The notes under the pieces are model-generated. The model ran no database searches and was not told where the DNA came from. It was given only the letters and a program-made list of their open reading frames with translations. Positions 10,403 through 19,922 of a DNA stretch of 64,000 nucleotides are shown here, piece by piece. The stretch comes from Microvirga puerhi. Its GTDB lineage: Bacteria; Pseudomonadota; Alphaproteobacteria; Rhizobiales; Beijerinckiaceae. The stretch is taken from contig NZ_JAIRBM010000012.1 in assembly GCF_020089865.1 (NCBI RefSeq), forward strand, positions 62,001 to 126,000, given 5' to 3'. The translations under genes were made by a program, and so were the position numbers. Numbering within the stretch: position 1 is the stretch's first letter; the number at the start of each line of letters is the position of its first letter.

Positions 10403-11131
10403 ATGACCGTGACAAAGGCACGCCGCAGTTTTTCGAGTGGGGAAAAGGACATCGCGGTTGATGTGTTCGAACCGACGCGAAATATGCCGCGGCCCGCCAT
10501 TGTCATGTTGCATGGAGCGGATGGGCTTGGCAGCAATGCCCGATACCACGAGGGCGCCATGGCCATCGCCGCGTCAGGGTATCAGGTTCATCTCGTCCAT
10601 TACCTGGACAGGACCGGCGAGCGGCGCGCTTCCTTCTCGACTCTTTTTCAGAACTTTACGCCCTGGACGGAGACTGTGCAAGATGCGCTTGCCTGGGTCT
10701 CTGAGAGGGCCGAGATCGACCCGGGAAAGGTTGGCCTCATCGGCATTTCGCTCGGAGCGGCATTGGGGCTTTCGGTTGCGAGCGCCGACCCCCGTATTAA
10801 AGCGCTCGTCAGCTTCTTCGGGCCCCTACCGCAGGGCGCCATTAGTCACGATGCCCACCTTCCGCCGACTCTGATTTTGCATGGAGCGATGGATCCCATC
10901 GTACCTGTTGCCAACGCCTATGCCATCGAGGCCCTGCTGAGGCGGAAGGATGTTCCTCATGAAATCCAGATTTACGCGCGCGAGGGACACGGATTCCGAG
11001 GCAGAACGCAGCAGGATGCGGTCCGACGCGTTCTCACCTTCCTCCGTCAATATCTCGATCCGGCACCCATTACGTCAGGATCGCCCCTCTTTCCGCCGGC
11101 GACCGACATCGATAAAACTGAACTCTCATAA
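10403..11131 (+). CDS. Dienelactone hydrolase-family alpha/beta hydrolase
   Basis: A 242-residue cytoplasmic alpha/beta hydrolase. The oxyanion region is MLHGADG (35-41). The nucleophile elbow is GISLG with Ser116, followed by the acid in HGAMDP (D164) and the base in EGHGF (H196), giving a complete triad in the usual order. Classical dienelactone hydrolases use Cys, so the Ser marks a family member with unknown ester substrate. ATG 10403 is preferred because GGAG lies about 10 bases upstream; an in-frame ATG at 10370 would add 11 residues. It precedes dcp by 20 bases and is probably co-transcribed with it. Confidence 0.82.
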   Translation: MTVTKARRSFSSGEKDIAVDVFEPTRNMPRPAIVMLHGADGLGSNARYHEGAMAIAASGYQVHLVHYLDRTGERRASFSTLFQNFTPWTETVQDALAWVSERAEIDPGKVGLIGISLGAALGLSVASADPRIKALVSFFGPLPQGAISHDAHLPPTLILHGAMDPIVPVANAYAIEALLRRKDVPHEIQIYAREGHGFRGRTQQDAVRRVLTFLRQYLDPAPITSGSPLFPPATDIDKTELS

Positions 11132-11151
11132 CCGGGGAACCGACAAACGCC

Positions 11152-13233
11152 ATGGCCTCATTGGAAGCGCTCCAGTCCGACAATCCGCTCCTCAAATCCT
11201 GGACGACACCCTTCGAACTTCCATCATTCGAAAGCATCGCCACCGGGCATTATCGTCCCGCCTTCGATATCGCTCTGGCCGAGCAGCAAGCCGAGATCAC
11301 AGCAATTGCAGGGAGCGACGATGCTCCCACATTCGAGAACACGGTAGCCGCGCTCGAGCGCAGCGGAGCCGCGCTGAAACGCGTCGGCGGTGTTTTCTTT
11401 AATCTTACGGGCGCGCATACCAACGATGCCCTACAGGCCATCGAACGCGAAATGGCGCCCCTTCTCGCCAAGCATCGCAACAGCATCTTCATGAATGAGG
11501 CGTTGTTCCGTCGTGTAGATATGCTTCACCAGAGCAAGGACCATCTCGGCCTTTCCGCAGAGCAGTTACGTGTCCTCGATCGCTATCACACGATCTTCGT
11601 CCGCGCAGGAGCGCGCCTTGAAGAGGGCGACAAGAAGCGTCTCTCCGAGATCGTGGAGCGCTTGGCTACCCTCGGCACGCAGTTCTCCCAGAACGTGCTG
11701 GCTGATGAGAAGGCCTATCAACTCGTTCTTGAGACCGAGGAAGACCTTGCCGGGCTGCCGTCCTTCCTGCGCGAAGCCGCAGCACAGGCTGCCGAGGATA
11801 GAGGTCTGTCGGGAAAATACGTCATCACCCTGTCCCGCTCGAGCATCGAACCGTTTCTGCAATTCTCGAGCCGCCGCGATCTACGGGAACAGGCCTTCAA
11901 GGCCTGGGCGCGACGCGGAGAAGGTGGCGGAACAACCGACAACAAAGCGATCATCGCCGAGATGGTACGATTGCGCGTCGCGCGCGCGTCGCTCCTGGGC
12001 TACGAAACCTTTGCCGATTTCAAGCTCGCCGACACCATGGCGAAAACACCGCAAGCCGTTCTCTCTCTCCTTCAAGAGGTTTGGACACCGGCCCGGCGGC
12101 GCGCAATGGAGGAGCGCGACGATCTGCAGTCGCAAGCACAATCACGCGGCGACAATATCGTCATCGAGCCCTGGGACTGGCGCTATTACGCTGAACAAGT
12201 CCGCATCGCGAAACACAATCTCGATGAAGCTGCGATCAAACCGTATTTCCAGCTCGACCGAATCATAGAAGCGGCCTTCGAGACGGCACGGCGCCTCTTC
12301 GATCTATACTTCGAAGAGATCAGGGATTTCCCTCGCTATCATCCAGATATACGCGCCTGGAAAGTCACGAATTCGACCGGAGATTTCGTCGGCGTCTTTA
12401 TTGGTGACTATTTCGCTCGATCATCGAAGCGCAGCGGTGCTTGGATGAGCGCTTTCCGGTCCCAGGAAAAGCTGATTGGAGATGTACGGCCCATTATCGT
12501 CAACGTCATGAACTTCTCGAAGGGCGGACGCGGAGAACCGTCTCTGCTGAGCTTCGACGATGCCAGGACTTTGTTCCACGAGTTCGGCCATGCGCTGCAC
12601 GGCCTTCTCTCCAACGTCACGTATCCGCTGCTGGCCGGCACGAGCGTTTCAACCGATTTCGTAGAGCTTCCGTCGCAGCTCTACGAACATTGGCTGTCGC
12701 AACCGGATATTCTGCGTCGCTACGCGACGCATTACAAAACGGGAGAGCCGCTTCCTGAAGATCTCTTGGCGCGCCTCATGGAGGCGCGTAATTTCAACCA
12801 GGGTTTCGCAACGGTAGAATACCTCGCCTCCGCCTTCGTCGATATCGATCTGCATCGCCTCACGGATGTGGATAATTTCGATGCGGAAGCCTTCGAGCGA
12901 ACATCGCTCGACAGGATCGAGATGCCGCGAGAGATCATCATGCGACACAGGACACCTCACTTCACGCATGTCTTCTCCGGCGATGGCTATTCGTCGGGCT
13001 ATTACAGCTATCTGTGGTCGGAAGTTCTGGATGCGGATGCGTTCAATGCCTTCGAGGAAACCGGCGACGCTTTTAACGCCGATACGGCGGCGCGCTTAAA
13101 GCGCTACATTTATTCCGCCGGCAATTTGCGCGATCCGGCAGAGGCCTACAAGGCATTCCGTGGGCGTTTGCCGTCTCCGGACGCACTCCTGGTCAAGCGC
13201 GGCCTTGCTGCTCCTGTCACGAGCGAGACCTGA
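11152..13233 (+). CDS. dcp: Peptidyl-dipeptidase Dcp (M3 family metallopeptidase)
   Basis: A 693-residue M3 zinc peptidase that removes dipeptides from the C terminus of oligopeptides. The zinc site HEFGH is at 476-480 in LFHEFGHALHG. The downstream motifs DFVELPSQLYEHW (third zinc ligand region) and the C-terminal SGYYSYLWSEVLDAD are Dcp/oligopeptidase A hallmarks. There is no signal peptide, so it is cytoplasmic. Its neighbours include the dipeptide importer, so it may finish degradation of imported or intracellular peptides. Oligopeptidase A is the main alternative; the length and N terminus favour Dcp. Confidence 0.92.
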   Translation: MASLEALQSDNPLLKSWTTPFELPSFESIATGHYRPAFDIALAEQQAEITAIAGSDDAPTFENTVAALERSGAALKRVGGVFFNLTGAHTNDALQAIEREMAPLLAKHRNSIFMNEALFRRVDMLHQSKDHLGLSAEQLRVLDRYHTIFVRAGARLEEGDKKRLSEIVERLATLGTQFSQNVLADEKAYQLVLETEEDLAGLPSFLREAAAQAAEDRGLSGKYVITLSRSSIEPFLQFSSRRDLREQAFKAWARRGEGGGTTDNKAIIAEMVRLRVARASLLGYETFADFKLADTMAKTPQAVLSLLQEVWTPARRRAMEERDDLQSQAQSRGDNIVIEPWDWRYYAEQVRIAKHNLDEAAIKPYFQLDRIIEAAFETARRLFDLYFEEIRDFPRYHPDIRAWKVTNSTGDFVGVFIGDYFARSSKRSGAWMSAFRSQEKLIGDVRPIIVNVMNFSKGGRGEPSLLSFDDARTLFHEFGHALHGLLSNVTYPLLAGTSVSTDFVELPSQLYEHWLSQPDILRRYATHYKTGEPLPEDLLARLMEARNFNQGFATVEYLASAFVDIDLHRLTDVDNFDAEAFERTSLDRIEMPREIIMRHRTPHFTHVFSGDGYSSGYYSYLWSEVLDADAFNAFEETGDAFNADTAARLKRYIYSAGNLRDPAEAYKAFRGRLPSPDALLVKRGLAAPVTSET

Positions 13234-13236
13234 GAC

Positions 13237-13419
13237 TCAGACAGCTGAAAGAATGCGGAGCCGTCTCTCTGGCGGCTTCGACTCAGGCATAGCGCGACGG
13301 CTTGCCGCAAGCGCCTTTTCAAGGGAAGCCTTGGCCGGATCGCGCGGACGCAGAACGCTCAGCAGGAAGGCAGCTCCCTCTGGATCCGTCTTCAAGGCGT
13401 TCGCGTCGAGCACCGGCAT
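13237..13419 (-). CDS. Small hypothetical protein, 60 residues
   Basis: A 60-residue ORF beginning MPVLDANALKTDPEGAAFLL and rich in Ala, Arg and Lys, with no membrane segment or cysteine. A purine-rich ribosome-binding site (AAGGGG) lies about 9 bases upstream of the ATG on the minus strand. It fills the space between dcp and galM in the galM direction. A small GCACTCG/CGAGTGC hairpin sits in its leader (13439-13456). I do not recognise a function. It could be a fortuitous frame, but the ribosome-binding site and tight fit against dcp favour a gene. Confidence 0.5.
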   Translation of the reverse strand: MPVLDANALKTDPEGAAFLLSVLRPRDPAKASLEKALAASRRAMPESKPPERRLRILSAV

Positions 13420-13493
13420 ATCGGCTTTCCCCTTCTTTGCACTCGCTTACGAGTGCTTGATGGAACAACGGCCCGTTGAACGGCAAAGTTCCC

Positions 13494-14510
13494 TTAGAGA
13501 GAAGCAAACCGGAGTTCGCTGACCTGCCTGGAAACCAAACCGGGGGACAGAATACAGGCAGGAAAATGGGCGTTATTAGGGCCGTCCGGAAAACGTTGTG
13601 GCTCGAGACAAAGACCGGAGTGGCGTCCATAACGGGCGCCATTGAGGCCTTGGACTGGGATATCGATCATATGACCATCATAGAACTGCACGCCAGGCTC
13701 GGTGGTCCAGAGCTCCATTGAAAGACCTGCATTGAGGGATTGCAGCGTGGCTGCATGGGAAAGCTTCCCATCATTGCCTTTCAACACATAGTTGATGTCA
13801 TAGGAAATGCGTCCCTGCTGAGGTTCAGCACCACCGATCGGACGCCGGGATCGAAAGTCGTAAGCTGATTCCGTCACGCTCTTGATCTCGCCGGTAGGAA
13901 TGAGATCGGGCAATGTCGGCGTAACATAATCGGCTGCGATCATCAGGTAATGGGAGCGGATATCGGAACTACCGTCGAGATTAAAATAGCTGTGCGTCGT
14001 CAGGTTGACAGGCGTTGGATGATCGCAGGTGGCCTCAAGAGAAATCCTCACCGTAGCGCCGGCAAGAAGCGTGTAGGTGCAGGTCGCGACGAGGCGCCCT
14101 GGATATCCCATGTCACCACCTTCGGACACGAGCGCAAGCGTGACGCTCGCCGGCTGGCGATCGATCACTGTCCAAAGACGCGTCCCGAAGCCGCGCGATC
14201 CACCATGAAGCTGATTTCGGCCCTCGTTGGCATCAAGCTTGTAGGTCGTTCCATCCAGCGTGAACTGCGCCCCTCCGATCCGATTGGCATAGCGCCCGAC
14301 GACCGCTCCGAAATACGGCGAATGGGCTTCATAATCCTCGATGGAATTAAGGCCGAGAACGACATGCTGTCGCCCTCGCGCCGTGGGGACGACGAGGTCC
14401 CGAATAACTGCACCCCACGTCAGGACCCGCATTTCGACGTCATCGGGCCCCGTCAGCACGATTTCCCAGACGTCTCCTTCGTCGACCGATCCAAAGCGAC
14501 TGATCGTCAT
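13494..14510 (-). CDS. galM: Aldose 1-epimerase (mutarotase)
   Basis: A 338-residue galactose-mutarotase family enzyme that interconverts alpha and beta anomers of aldoses. The conserved GRYANRI is at 72-78, the substrate histidine is H102 in QLHGG, the catalytic acid His173 is in NLTTHSYFNL, and the catalytic base Glu303 is in CLEPQRFPD. The fold is complete and of normal length. It lies 3 bases downstream of the SMP-30-like lactonase on the same strand, which suggests a small sugar-oxidation operon (anomer interconversion followed by lactone hydrolysis). Confidence 0.92.
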   Translation of the reverse strand: MTISRFGSVDEGDVWEIVLTGPDDVEMRVLTWGAVIRDLVVPTARGRQHVVLGLNSIEDYEAHSPYFGAVVGRYANRIGGAQFTLDGTTYKLDANEGRNQLHGGSRGFGTRLWTVIDRQPASVTLALVSEGGDMGYPGRLVATCTYTLLAGATVRISLEATCDHPTPVNLTTHSYFNLDGSSDIRSHYLMIAADYVTPTLPDLIPTGEIKSVTESAYDFRSRRPIGGAEPQQGRISYDINYVLKGNDGKLSHAATLQSLNAGLSMELWTTEPGVQFYDGHMIDIPVQGLNGARYGRHSGLCLEPQRFPDGPNNAHFPACILSPGLVSRQVSELRFASL

Positions 14511-14513
14511 GCC

Positions 14514-15392
14514 CTATCCTTCAAAGACGTGCGCTTCGACGCCGTACGTTCCGGTCTCGACCATGTAGAGATGCCCGGCCATGGGATCTGTATGAGGATC
14601 GTGGCCGACGCTTGCCGTCGAAATGTAGAGCGCTTTAAGGTCTGGTCCGCCGAAGACGCAATTCGTCACCTGAGCGGTAGGAACCGGAATGACGAGTTCG
14701 GCACGCCCCTCGGGTGTAAAGCGCGTGATGCGCGACCCGCCCCAGTGACACACCCAGACGTGACCACGGTGATCAACCGTCATGCCATCGGGATGACCCC
14801 AGCCCTGCTCAAACTGGACGAAGATGCGGGGCGCACCAAGACGCCCCTGATCGAAGTCGAACGCATAAATCGTCCCCTTCGTGGTGTCCGTTGCATAAAG
14901 CGTCCGCCCGTCCGAACTGGAGGCCGGACCATTGGTGACGACGATGCCGTCGAGTAGGCGCGTAAGGTCCTTGCCATCCCAGCGCCAGAATGACCCGGAG
15001 GCTGCCTTCTCCTTGTCATCCATCGTGCCGAAGTAGATGGCGCCGTCTGGGCCGACATGGCCATCATTGATGCGATTATCGGGAAGATCCGGCTCCGGCG
15101 AAACAAGCAGAGTCGCCCGACCGCTCCTTAGGTCGAAACGGGCCAGACCCGACTTGAGGCCGACGACCGGAATCTCTGGATCACCGGTCAGAGCGATAAA
15201 TCCGACGGCCTCCGGCGCCTGAACTCGCTCATGCTCTCCGGTTGCAGGCTGGTATCGCCAGATGCCTGGGTTCTTGATATCGACCCAGAGGACCGTGCTC
15301 GTCCGGTGATCCCAGATCACTCCCTCCCCGAGGGTGCAAGCACTCGGAATGGCCACATGGGGCACCTTCGGATAGACGATCGGATGGCTCAT
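14514..15392 (-). CDS. SMP-30/gluconolactonase/LRE-family protein
   Basis: A 292-residue six-bladed beta-propeller of the SMP-30/gluconolactonase family. The metal-site Glu is in the N-terminal LGEGVIWD; the mid-protein NDGHVGPDGAIYFGTM and TNGPASSSDGRTLYATDT are the usual Asn/Asp ligand segments. The start at 15392 has an excellent AGGAGGG site just upstream; the longer frame to 15458 lacks one. Likely reaction: hydrolysis of an aldonolactone with Ca2+/Zn2+. It is followed 3 bases later by galM, consistent with sugar oxidation. The sugar is unknown. Confidence 0.88.
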   Translation of the reverse strand: MSHPIVYPKVPHVAIPSACTLGEGVIWDHRTSTVLWVDIKNPGIWRYQPATGEHERVQAPEAVGFIALTGDPEIPVVGLKSGLARFDLRSGRATLLVSPEPDLPDNRINDGHVGPDGAIYFGTMDDKEKAASGSFWRWDGKDLTRLLDGIVVTNGPASSSDGRTLYATDTTKGTIYAFDFDQGRLGAPRIFVQFEQGWGHPDGMTVDHRGHVWVCHWGGSRITRFTPEGRAELVIPVPTAQVTNCVFGGPDLKALYISTASVGHDPHTDPMAGHLYMVETGTYGVEAHVFEG

Positions 15393-15475
15393 TCGCCCCC
15401 TCCTTCTGCATGATCGCGCGGCCCTTTCCCAAGGCCGTAACTCGGCCCGAGAGACCACGATTCAAGCCCCGGCCA

Positions 15476-16660
15476 TCAACCTTCGGCGATCCGTGCGGCC
15501 AGTGCCACGAGGCTCGAATCAGATCCTGCCGGACCCAGAAGAGACAGCCCAAGGGGCGCCCCGTCCTTCCTGGCGAGAGGTAGCGAAACTTGAGGCAGTC
15601 CGGAGAGCACCGAAAGGCATTGAAGATTGAGCGCCTTGTTGCGGTAATCGTTCAGCGCCTCATCGCTGTCCGTCAAAAGAGGTGCAATGTCCGGCATGGT
15701 CGGCAGGACCAGGATCCCATCCGAGCCGAGCAAAGCCTTGAAGCGCTCGCGGAACACGCTGCGAATTCCCTGGGCCTCTGCCACCTGCCGATCGGTCACC
15801 GCGCGGGCAAATTCGAAGCGATCGGCAACGCCTGGTCCCAGCGGCGGCTTCAGGCGCTCGATCATAGGTCCATCGACGATCCAGGCCTCACGGGCCTGGA
15901 TATACCGCATGGCCCAATAGAGAGCCGTGAAGCCCTCCGTCGCTACCTCGACCTCCTGAGATTCACCCAGGACAGTCTCTATCCTGCGGATAGCAGGCGC
16001 TAACGCGGACTGGACAGTGCTTTCCACGAGGCCGAATGCGTCCCGCGCCAGGAGAACCCGAGGCTGGCTCGGAAGGGGACCCGGATCGGCTCCAAGCAAC
16101 ACCTCGCCAACTCTTCGGAAAACCGCACCCTCGCGGGCGAAATAACCGCACGTATCGAAGGACGGCGCCAGATCGTGGCAATTCTCCAGGCTGACACGGC
16201 CATGGGTCGGACGGATGCCGAATAAGCCACAATGACTGGCGGGAGCGCGCACAGACCCACCCGTATCGGTGCCGAGGGCAAAATCGCAAAGCCCGTTCGA
16301 AACCGCGGCCGCCGAGCCGGATGAGGAGCCGCCAGGAATGCGATCTGGGGCACCTCCGTTCACCGGTGTCCCGAAATGGGCATTCTTGCCGCTCATGGAA
16401 AAGGCGAGCTCGTCGGTAATGGTCTTGCCAACGAACCGCGCCCCTGAATCGAGCAATCGGCGCACGATCGGGGCGGTTCGGGTCTTCACTCCAGACATGG
16501 CCAGCATCTGTGGAGAACCGGCACTGGTGGGATAGCCCGCAACATCGAACAGGTCCTTAACGGCAAAGCTGAGGCCGGCAAGCGGCCCCGTCACAGCGCT
16601 GGGCACGTCGACGGGCGGATAGGGCATGAAGGCCCGGGCAGGATCGTGATCGAGAAGCAT
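15476..16660 (-). CDS. Amidase signature family protein
   Basis: A 394-residue amidase with a Ser-cisSer-Lys triad: K35 in FAVKDLFD, cis-Ser112 in the GGSSSGS loop and nucleophile Ser136 in TDTGGSVR. It is cytoplasmic. Family members of this length hydrolyse small amides such as indoleacetamide or mandelamide, and some act in tRNA amidation; with no GatB/GatC nearby a catabolic amidase is more likely. The ATG at 16660 gives the family's usual start before FMPYPPV; an in-frame ATG at 16699 would add 13 residues, and neither has a strong ribosome-binding site. It is divergent from the Liv-type binding protein, so amide uptake and hydrolysis may be linked. Confidence 0.9.
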   Translation of the reverse strand: MLLDHDPARAFMPYPPVDVPSAVTGPLAGLSFAVKDLFDVAGYPTSAGSPQMLAMSGVKTRTAPIVRRLLDSGARFVGKTITDELAFSMSGKNAHFGTPVNGGAPDRIPGGSSSGSAAAVSNGLCDFALGTDTGGSVRAPASHCGLFGIRPTHGRVSLENCHDLAPSFDTCGYFAREGAVFRRVGEVLLGADPGPLPSQPRVLLARDAFGLVESTVQSALAPAIRRIETVLGESQEVEVATEGFTALYWAMRYIQAREAWIVDGPMIERLKPPLGPGVADRFEFARAVTDRQVAEAQGIRSVFRERFKALLGSDGILVLPTMPDIAPLLTDSDEALNDYRNKALNLQCLSVLSGLPQVSLPLARKDGAPLGLSLLGPAGSDSSLVALAARIAEG

Positions 16661-16813
16661 GATGGCCTGAAGGAAGAGGACGGGGCAAAAGATTGGCATC
16701 GGCCCGAAGCTGGTGGCAAGGCATGAATCGCGTCCCGATATGCGATTGAGGCTTTCTTCCGAAACAGATTGGCCCTACACCCACGCTGGCCCTTCATTTG
16801 CAGGTGATGACAA

Positions 16814-18019
16814 ATGGCGAAGACGTCGATGACCCGCTGGCTGGTTCTGGGATTGGGGCTGGCGCTTGCAGGCCCCGCCGCTCAGGCTCAGCCCGCCCCG
16901 ATCAAGATCGGAGAGCTGAACTCCTACAGCAAATGGGCGGCATTTACCGTGCCCTATCGCCAGGGCTGGCAACTCGCACTCGACGAAATCAATGCCAAGG
17001 GCGGGGTGCTGGGACGGAAGATCGAGATCATTTCTCGCGATGACGGCGCCACGACCGGCGACACGACCCGCGTCGCTGATGAGTTGGTGACGCGCGAGGG
17101 CGTATCGTTCCTGTTCGGTTCGTTCCTGTCGAACGTGGGCGTTGCGATGGCGGACTACGCCAACCAGAAGAAGATCCTCTACATCGCTGCCGAGCCACTG
17201 ACCGATGCCATCACCATGGCGCAGGGAAATCACTATACGTTCCGCGTTCGGCCAAGCAATTTCATGCAGGTCGGCATGCTGGTGGATCAGGCGAAGGCAT
17301 CCGGTGCGAAGCGCTGGGCTATCGTGGCCCCCAACTATGAATACGGCCAGTCCGCGGCGGAAGTCTTCAAGCGGCTGATCAAGGAACGCGTCCCCGGCGC
17401 AGAGATCGTCGCCGAGCAATACCCGGCCCTTGGCAAGATCGAGGCGGGGGCAACCGTCTCCGCTATCGAGCAGGCAAAGCCGGACGGCATCTTCAACGTG
17501 ACCTTCGGTCCCGACCTCACGCAGTTCGTCCGCGAAGGCAACGCCCGCGGCCTGTTCGAGGGCAAGTTCATCCTGTCTCTGCTGACCGGGGAGCCCGAGT
17601 GGCTTCTCCCGCTCAAGGACGAAATCCCGGAAGGGTGGACCGTCACGGGATATCCCTGGGACGAGATCAAGGACCCAAAACACAAGGCGTTCGTGGACGC
17701 CTACCAGACCAAATACAAGGACACGCCACGGCTCGGCTCTCTCCTCGGCTATATGGTCGTCAACATGATCCGTGACACGATCGAGCGCGCGGGCTCCGTG
17801 GAAACGGAGGCACTGATCAAGGCCTTCAAAGACGCCAAATTCGACACGGTCATCGGACCTGTGACCATGCGCGGCCTCGATCATCAATCCACCATGGGCG
17901 CCTGGGTCGGCAAGCTGGTCCTCAAAGGGACGCATGGCGGCATGACGGACTGGAAATACAACGATGGAGCATCGTTCATGCCGTCCGAAGCCGAGGCAAA
18001 GGCGGCCAGGAAGGACTGA
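16814..18019 (+). CDS. Branched-chain-amino-acid-type ABC transporter, substrate-binding protein
   Basis: A 401-residue LivK-family (Peripla_BP_6) protein. Residues 1-25 form a signal peptide (LVLGLGLALAGPAAQA then QPAP). The mature protein opens with IKIGELNSYS and continues GWQLALDEINAKGGVLGRKIEII, the standard type-I binding-protein pattern. A ribosome-binding site (CAGGTGA) is upstream. It heads an operon with a fused LivHM permease and LivG/LivF ATPases. Liv-type binding proteins in rhizobia take many ligands (amino acids, amides, urea, aromatic acids), so the substrate is not assignable from sequence. Confidence 0.92.
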   Translation: MAKTSMTRWLVLGLGLALAGPAAQAQPAPIKIGELNSYSKWAAFTVPYRQGWQLALDEINAKGGVLGRKIEIISRDDGATTGDTTRVADELVTREGVSFLFGSFLSNVGVAMADYANQKKILYIAAEPLTDAITMAQGNHYTFRVRPSNFMQVGMLVDQAKASGAKRWAIVAPNYEYGQSAAEVFKRLIKERVPGAEIVAEQYPALGKIEAGATVSAIEQAKPDGIFNVTFGPDLTQFVREGNARGLFEGKFILSLLTGEPEWLLPLKDEIPEGWTVTGYPWDEIKDPKHKAFVDAYQTKYKDTPRLGSLLGYMVVNMIRDTIERAGSVETEALIKAFKDAKFDTVIGPVTMRGLDHQSTMGAWVGKLVLKGTHGGMTDWKYNDGASFMPSEAEAKAARKD

Positions 18020-18074
18020 CGCATCCATGGCTTCGCGCGAGCTCTCCCTTCCGATATCGGGAGGGTAGCCCTCG

Positions 18075-19922
18075 ATGGATCCGTCTTTTCTCGTCATTCA
18101 GGCGCTGAACGGGCTCGCCAGCGCCTCATCGCTGTTTATTACCGCCTGCGGCCTCACACTCGTCTTCGGCGTGACCCGGATCGTCAACTTCGCCCATGGC
18201 TCCCTTTATATGGTCGGAGCCTATACGGCGGCGACGCTCGTACCGAAGCTCCTCGATCTCTCCTATGGGCCAGTAGCATTCTGGGCGGGCCTCCTCATCG
18301 CGGCCATCGCAGTCGGCCTTATCGGCATTCTGCTGGAGGTCCTTCTGCTGCGACGCATCTATCGCGCGCCGGAACTCTTGCAGCTCCTTGCCACCTTCGG
18401 TGTCGTTCTGGTGTTCCAGGATCTCGTGGTGCAGATTTTCGGTCCTCAGGATATCTTGGGGCCGCGGGCCCCCGGTCTGCGTCAGCCGATCGAAATCCTC
18501 GGTCGGCGTTTCCCTTCCTATGAGCTTGTGCTGATCGCGGCGGGTCCGGTGGTTCTCGGGTCCATGTGGCTTTTGCTACGCAAGACGCGATTTGGCATCC
18601 TGATCCGAGCTGCGACGCAGGACCGGGACATGGTCGCCGCACTCGGCGTCAACCAAGCTCTTCTGTTTACGGCAACGCTGTTTCTCGGCGCTTTTTTAGC
18701 CGGCCTTGGCGGGGCGCTGCAGATCCCGCGCGTCGCGGCGAATACAGGCATGGACCTGTCGATCATCGCCGAATGCTTCGTCGTGACGGTCGTCGGAGGC
18801 ATGGGAAGCATTCCAGGGGCATTTCTTGCAGCCCTCATCATCGGAGAGCTGCAAGCTTTCGGCATCCTGATCTTTCCCAAAAGCACCCTGGTCATCGTCT
18901 TCCTGCTCATGGCCTTCGTGCTCGCGGTGAAACCGAACGGCCTCTTCGGCCGCCCTGAGGCAGTTGGCGCATCACACGCCGTGGGAATTGCAAGTCGCGC
19001 CCCTTCCCGCTGGTCTGCGGTGATCGCCATCGTAGTTTTCGCTCTCTTTGCAGCCCTTCCGCTTATTGCCGATCCCTATCTCCTCAAAGTCGCGACCGAG
19101 ATCCTGATCCTCGGCCTTTTCGCCTTCAGTCTCCAACTCCTGATCGGCGTCGGCGGCCTCGTGAGCTTTGGCCACGCCGCCTTTTTTGGATTGGGAGCAT
19201 ACGGAGCCGCTCTTGCCGTCAAATGGTTCGGAGCCTCCATGGAGGCTGCGATTCCACTTGGAGTCCTGCTTGCCGCCGCCGGCGGAGCGCTCATCGGCGC
19301 CTTCGTCGTGCGGTTGTCGGGAATCTACCTTGCCATGATGACGCTGGCAGCGGCTCAGATTCTGTACGCCGTCGCATTCCAATGGGTCGATGTCACGGGC
19401 GGAGACAATGGAATCGTCGGTGTCTGGCCCCCCGCATGGGCCGGGGCGCGGGAGGTTTACTATCTCGTCACCCTCACGATCACGGCGGGAGTTCTGGTTC
19501 TTCTGGCGCGTGCCGTCCACGCACCTTTCGGTTATTCCCTGCGGGCAGCCCGAGACTCCGAATCCCGTGCCGAGGCCATCGGCCTGCGCATTCGCTACCA
19601 CCGCTGGACGGCATTCATCGTAGCCGGAGCCAGCGCGGGTCTTGCAGGTGGATTGTATGCCTTTTCCCGCGGTTCGGTCGATCCGAGCCTGCTTGGGATT
19701 CCGACCTCCGTCGATGCACTCACGATGCTGCTTCTCGGAGGAATCCAGACCCTGGCGGGACCGCTCCTCGGTGCGGCAGTGCTGCATGCCCTACGGGACT
19801 GGATCATGCCGCTGACGCACTTCTGGCGCTTGCTCCTGGGCCTGAGCATCATCACCATGGTGCTGGTATTTCCGCGCGGCCTTGTCGGCACACTTGCCCG
19901 CCGACGCGAGGAACGTGCATGA
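18075..19922 (+). CDS. Fused LivH-LivM branched-chain-type ABC permease
   Basis: A 615-residue membrane protein combining both permease subunits. Residues 1 to about 300 match LivH (start LNGLASASSLFITACGLTLV, then GVTRIVNFAHGSLYM and the GGMGSIPGAFLAALIIG loop). About 310-615 match LivM (LLIGVGGLVSFGHAAFFGLGAYGAA, then RDSESRAEAIGLRI and the LLLGGIQTLAGPLLGA loop). The halves are joined by a short linker around 295-312. The fusion is intact, with both coupling loops present. It overlaps livG by ATGA at 19919-19922. Confidence 0.93.
   Translation: MDPSFLVIQALNGLASASSLFITACGLTLVFGVTRIVNFAHGSLYMVGAYTAATLVPKLLDLSYGPVAFWAGLLIAAIAVGLIGILLEVLLLRRIYRAPELLQLLATFGVVLVFQDLVVQIFGPQDILGPRAPGLRQPIEILGRRFPSYELVLIAAGPVVLGSMWLLLRKTRFGILIRAATQDRDMVAALGVNQALLFTATLFLGAFLAGLGGALQIPRVAANTGMDLSIIAECFVVTVVGGMGSIPGAFLAALIIGELQAFGILIFPKSTLVIVFLLMAFVLAVKPNGLFGRPEAVGASHAVGIASRAPSRWSAVIAIVVFALFAALPLIADPYLLKVATEILILGLFAFSLQLLIGVGGLVSFGHAAFFGLGAYGAALAVKWFGASMEAAIPLGVLLAAAGGALIGAFVVRLSGIYLAMMTLAAAQILYAVAFQWVDVTGGDNGIVGVWPPAWAGAREVYYLVTLTITAGVLVLLARAVHAPFGYSLRAARDSESRAEAIGLRIRYHRWTAFIVAGASAGLAGGLYAFSRGSVDPSLLGIPTSVDALTMLLLGGIQTLAGPLLGAAVLHALRDWIMPLTHFWRLLLGLSIITMVLVFPRGLVGTLARRREERA

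Noticed and set aside
13950..14957. 335-codon plus-strand frame spanning galM and the SMP-30 gene
   Set aside because: Crosses the boundary of two well-supported minus-strand genes; product unrecognisable.
16775..18097. 440-codon minus-strand frame opposite the Liv-type binding protein
   Set aside because: Shadow of a clear signal-peptide-bearing binding protein; no ribosome-binding site or domain.
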